Assembly (NCBI GenBank): GCA_943704525.1 | Contig: CALSCQ010001791.1 | Span: 1-10,000, forward strand | DNA: 10,000 bases | Reading direction: 5' to 3' | Source of the DNA: Pigoraptor vietnamica | Taxonomy: Eukaryota; Opisthokonta; Filasterea | Shown here: piece by piece, positions 9,028 through 10,000 of the stretch | Layout: each line of letters opens with the position of its first letter | Numbering within the stretch: the first letter of the stretch is position 1 | Notes under the pieces: model-generated | The model's input: the letters and a program-made list of their open reading frames with translations, nothing else | Database searches by the model: none | Told to the model about the DNA's origin: nothing | Made by a program: the position numbers and the translations under genes

Positions 9028-9511
9028 CACAAACGATTGCTGGATTGCCGCCGCCTGCCGGGGACAGTTTCAATCATCTGATAGCCGTCGAAGCACGGCC
9101 TGCGGCTGCGGGACGTCGGTTGCCGGGCACTGATCCAACTGAATGCCGCGGCGGAGGGTGCTGAAAATTCCGGCATGATTAATAGGTGATTGAACCGGCG
9201 ACTGACGGCTGGCCACCACTGTGTGTGCGCGGCGGTGCGGTCGCCTGTTGAGTTCACTGACTGCATAGCCGCTGTGCCCTCACGCCACCCCGGCAATATC
9301 AATGCGGCGGAATTCCGGTTCAGTCCAGACACCAACTGGCCGTGTGCGGAAATTTCTGCGCGACTCACGATTCAGATTAATTTTCGGCGCGGCCGCCGTT
9401 AGTACTGTAAATTTATTATGATACGAAGCAATTTCAGTTCCAGAAACCAACGCCCCCGCATTGCTGCGGAGTAAGCTCGGCGGGTGCTCTGGGAAGACTG
9501 TCAGTCCGGCA

Positions 9512-9554
9512 GCCGGCGGGCCCACGGCACGTGCACGGTGTCGGCCCGGCCGGC
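9512..9554. repeat. GC-rich hairpin
   Basis: The left arm GCCGGCGGGCC (9512-9522) pairs with the right arm GGCCCGGCCGGC (9543-9554) with one bulged base, leaving a loop of about 20 bases that contains the palindrome GCACGTGC. It lies about 500 bases upstream of the fucosyltransferase start. Function unknown; GC-rich DNA forms such pairs fairly easily by chance. Confidence 0.6.
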
Positions 9555-9620
9555 GGCCTGATGACCTCGGACTGAGCCCGCCCAAGGTCCCCTCAGTCGG
9601 AGCGTCGCGGAGTGCCGCCT

Positions 9621-9635
9621 GAGTGACGGTCACTC
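9621..9635. repeat. 15-base perfect dyad
   Basis: GAGTGAC and GTCACTC flank a single G, a perfect inverted repeat of 7-base arms. It could be a binding site for a dimeric factor or chance; nothing around it decides. Confidence 0.5.
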
Positions 9636-9737
9636 TCATGATGCACGGTTTCACAGTAGGTCAATCCAGTGTGCGATGTAGACACTACGTGAACCGGCGG
9701 CTTCGTACACATGACTGGTCACGGTGCCGGCGTGTGA

Positions 9738-9971
9738 GTGCATCACTGCTCGTGAGCAGCTGCCATAGCCTGCCTACGTCCAGCCATTCATTCAATTGCG
9801 CCTACTACTCGGCGGAAGTCACGCCGGCCAGACTGTAGTGCATCGCTGCCACGTGAGTCCCCTAGCCGAGCTGCCCGGCTGAGCCTGGTTACGTCCACCC
9901 ATTGGCATCATTCCATTATAATCTGATTATTGAGTGCGCCTACTACTTCGGAAGTATTAATACGCCGAGCG
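9738..9971. repeat. Two degenerate tandem copies of a roughly 100-base repeat
   Basis: Copy 1 (about 9738-9837) and copy 2 (about 9838-9971) share words in the same order: GTGCATC(A/G)CTGC, CGTGAG, CTGCC, AGCCTG, TACGTCCA-CCCATT or -GCCATT, TGCGCCTACTACT, CGGAAGT and ACGCCG. Copy 2 is longer, by short AT-rich insertions around 9905-9930 and 9951-9960. The array may continue past the window edge. It may be part of a diverged satellite or mobile element. Confidence 0.65.
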
Positions 9972-10000
9972 GCTACTCCGCCGACACAGTACGACAGTGA

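Larger units (their letters stand above)
9028..10000. other. Gene-free upstream flank of the fucosyltransferase gene
   Basis: No coding region with recognisable features is visible. The part next to 9028 should hold the fucosyltransferase promoter and 5' untranslated region. Farther out come a GC-rich hairpin (9512-9554), a perfect dyad (9621-9635) and a degenerate direct repeat (9738-9971). I see no tRNA, no transposase and no clear TATA box. Confidence 0.6.

Overview
This is a stretch of nuclear DNA from a eukaryote, most likely a unicellular one. Three things point that way. There are GT-AG introns inside or next to recognisable genes. There are long CA/TG microsatellites. All three proteins have the Golgi type II plan of a short N-tail, one signal-anchor helix, a stem and a luminal enzyme. 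The coding parts are clearly GC-rich with G/C-ending codons. I cannot name the species. The splice-acceptor style, with a TAAC branch-like motif only about 9 bases before CGCAG, recalls the fused branch/acceptor signals of Giardia and Trichomonas, but that is a weak hint about lineage.

Layout. Positions 1-865 hold no gene: a pure (CA)n tract, then an imperfect (TG)n tract about 230 bases later, then the 3' flank of gene 1. Gene 1 (866-3467, minus) encodes a filamin-like-domain plus PC-esterase protein (TBL/NXPE/SGNH type). A 127-base intron probably separates an exon carrying the membrane anchor from one long exon. Positions 3468-4692 are the shared upstream region of two divergent genes and contain a short CA microsatellite. 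Gene 2 (4693-6417, plus) encodes a GT49 glycosyltransferase (B4GAT1/LARGE-like) with at least two introns; the first probably splits the start codon. Positions 6418-7194 lie between the convergent 3' ends of genes 2 and 3. Gene 3 (7195-9027, minus) is a single-exon GT10 fucosyltransferase. Positions 9028-10000 hold no gene that I can support, but contain a GC-rich hairpin, a 15-base perfect dyad and two degenerate copies of a roughly 100-base repeat.

How the genes may work together. Each protein is predicted to sit in the Golgi membrane and act in its lumen: one transfers a sugar through a GT-A DxD site (GT49), one transfers fucose from GDP-fucose (GT10), and one is an O-acyl transferase or esterase that decorates or trims glycans (PC-esterase). 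Three unrelated glycan-modifying families side by side suggest a small glycan-assembly neighbourhood, perhaps for one surface glycan. That link rests only on proximity and shared compartment.
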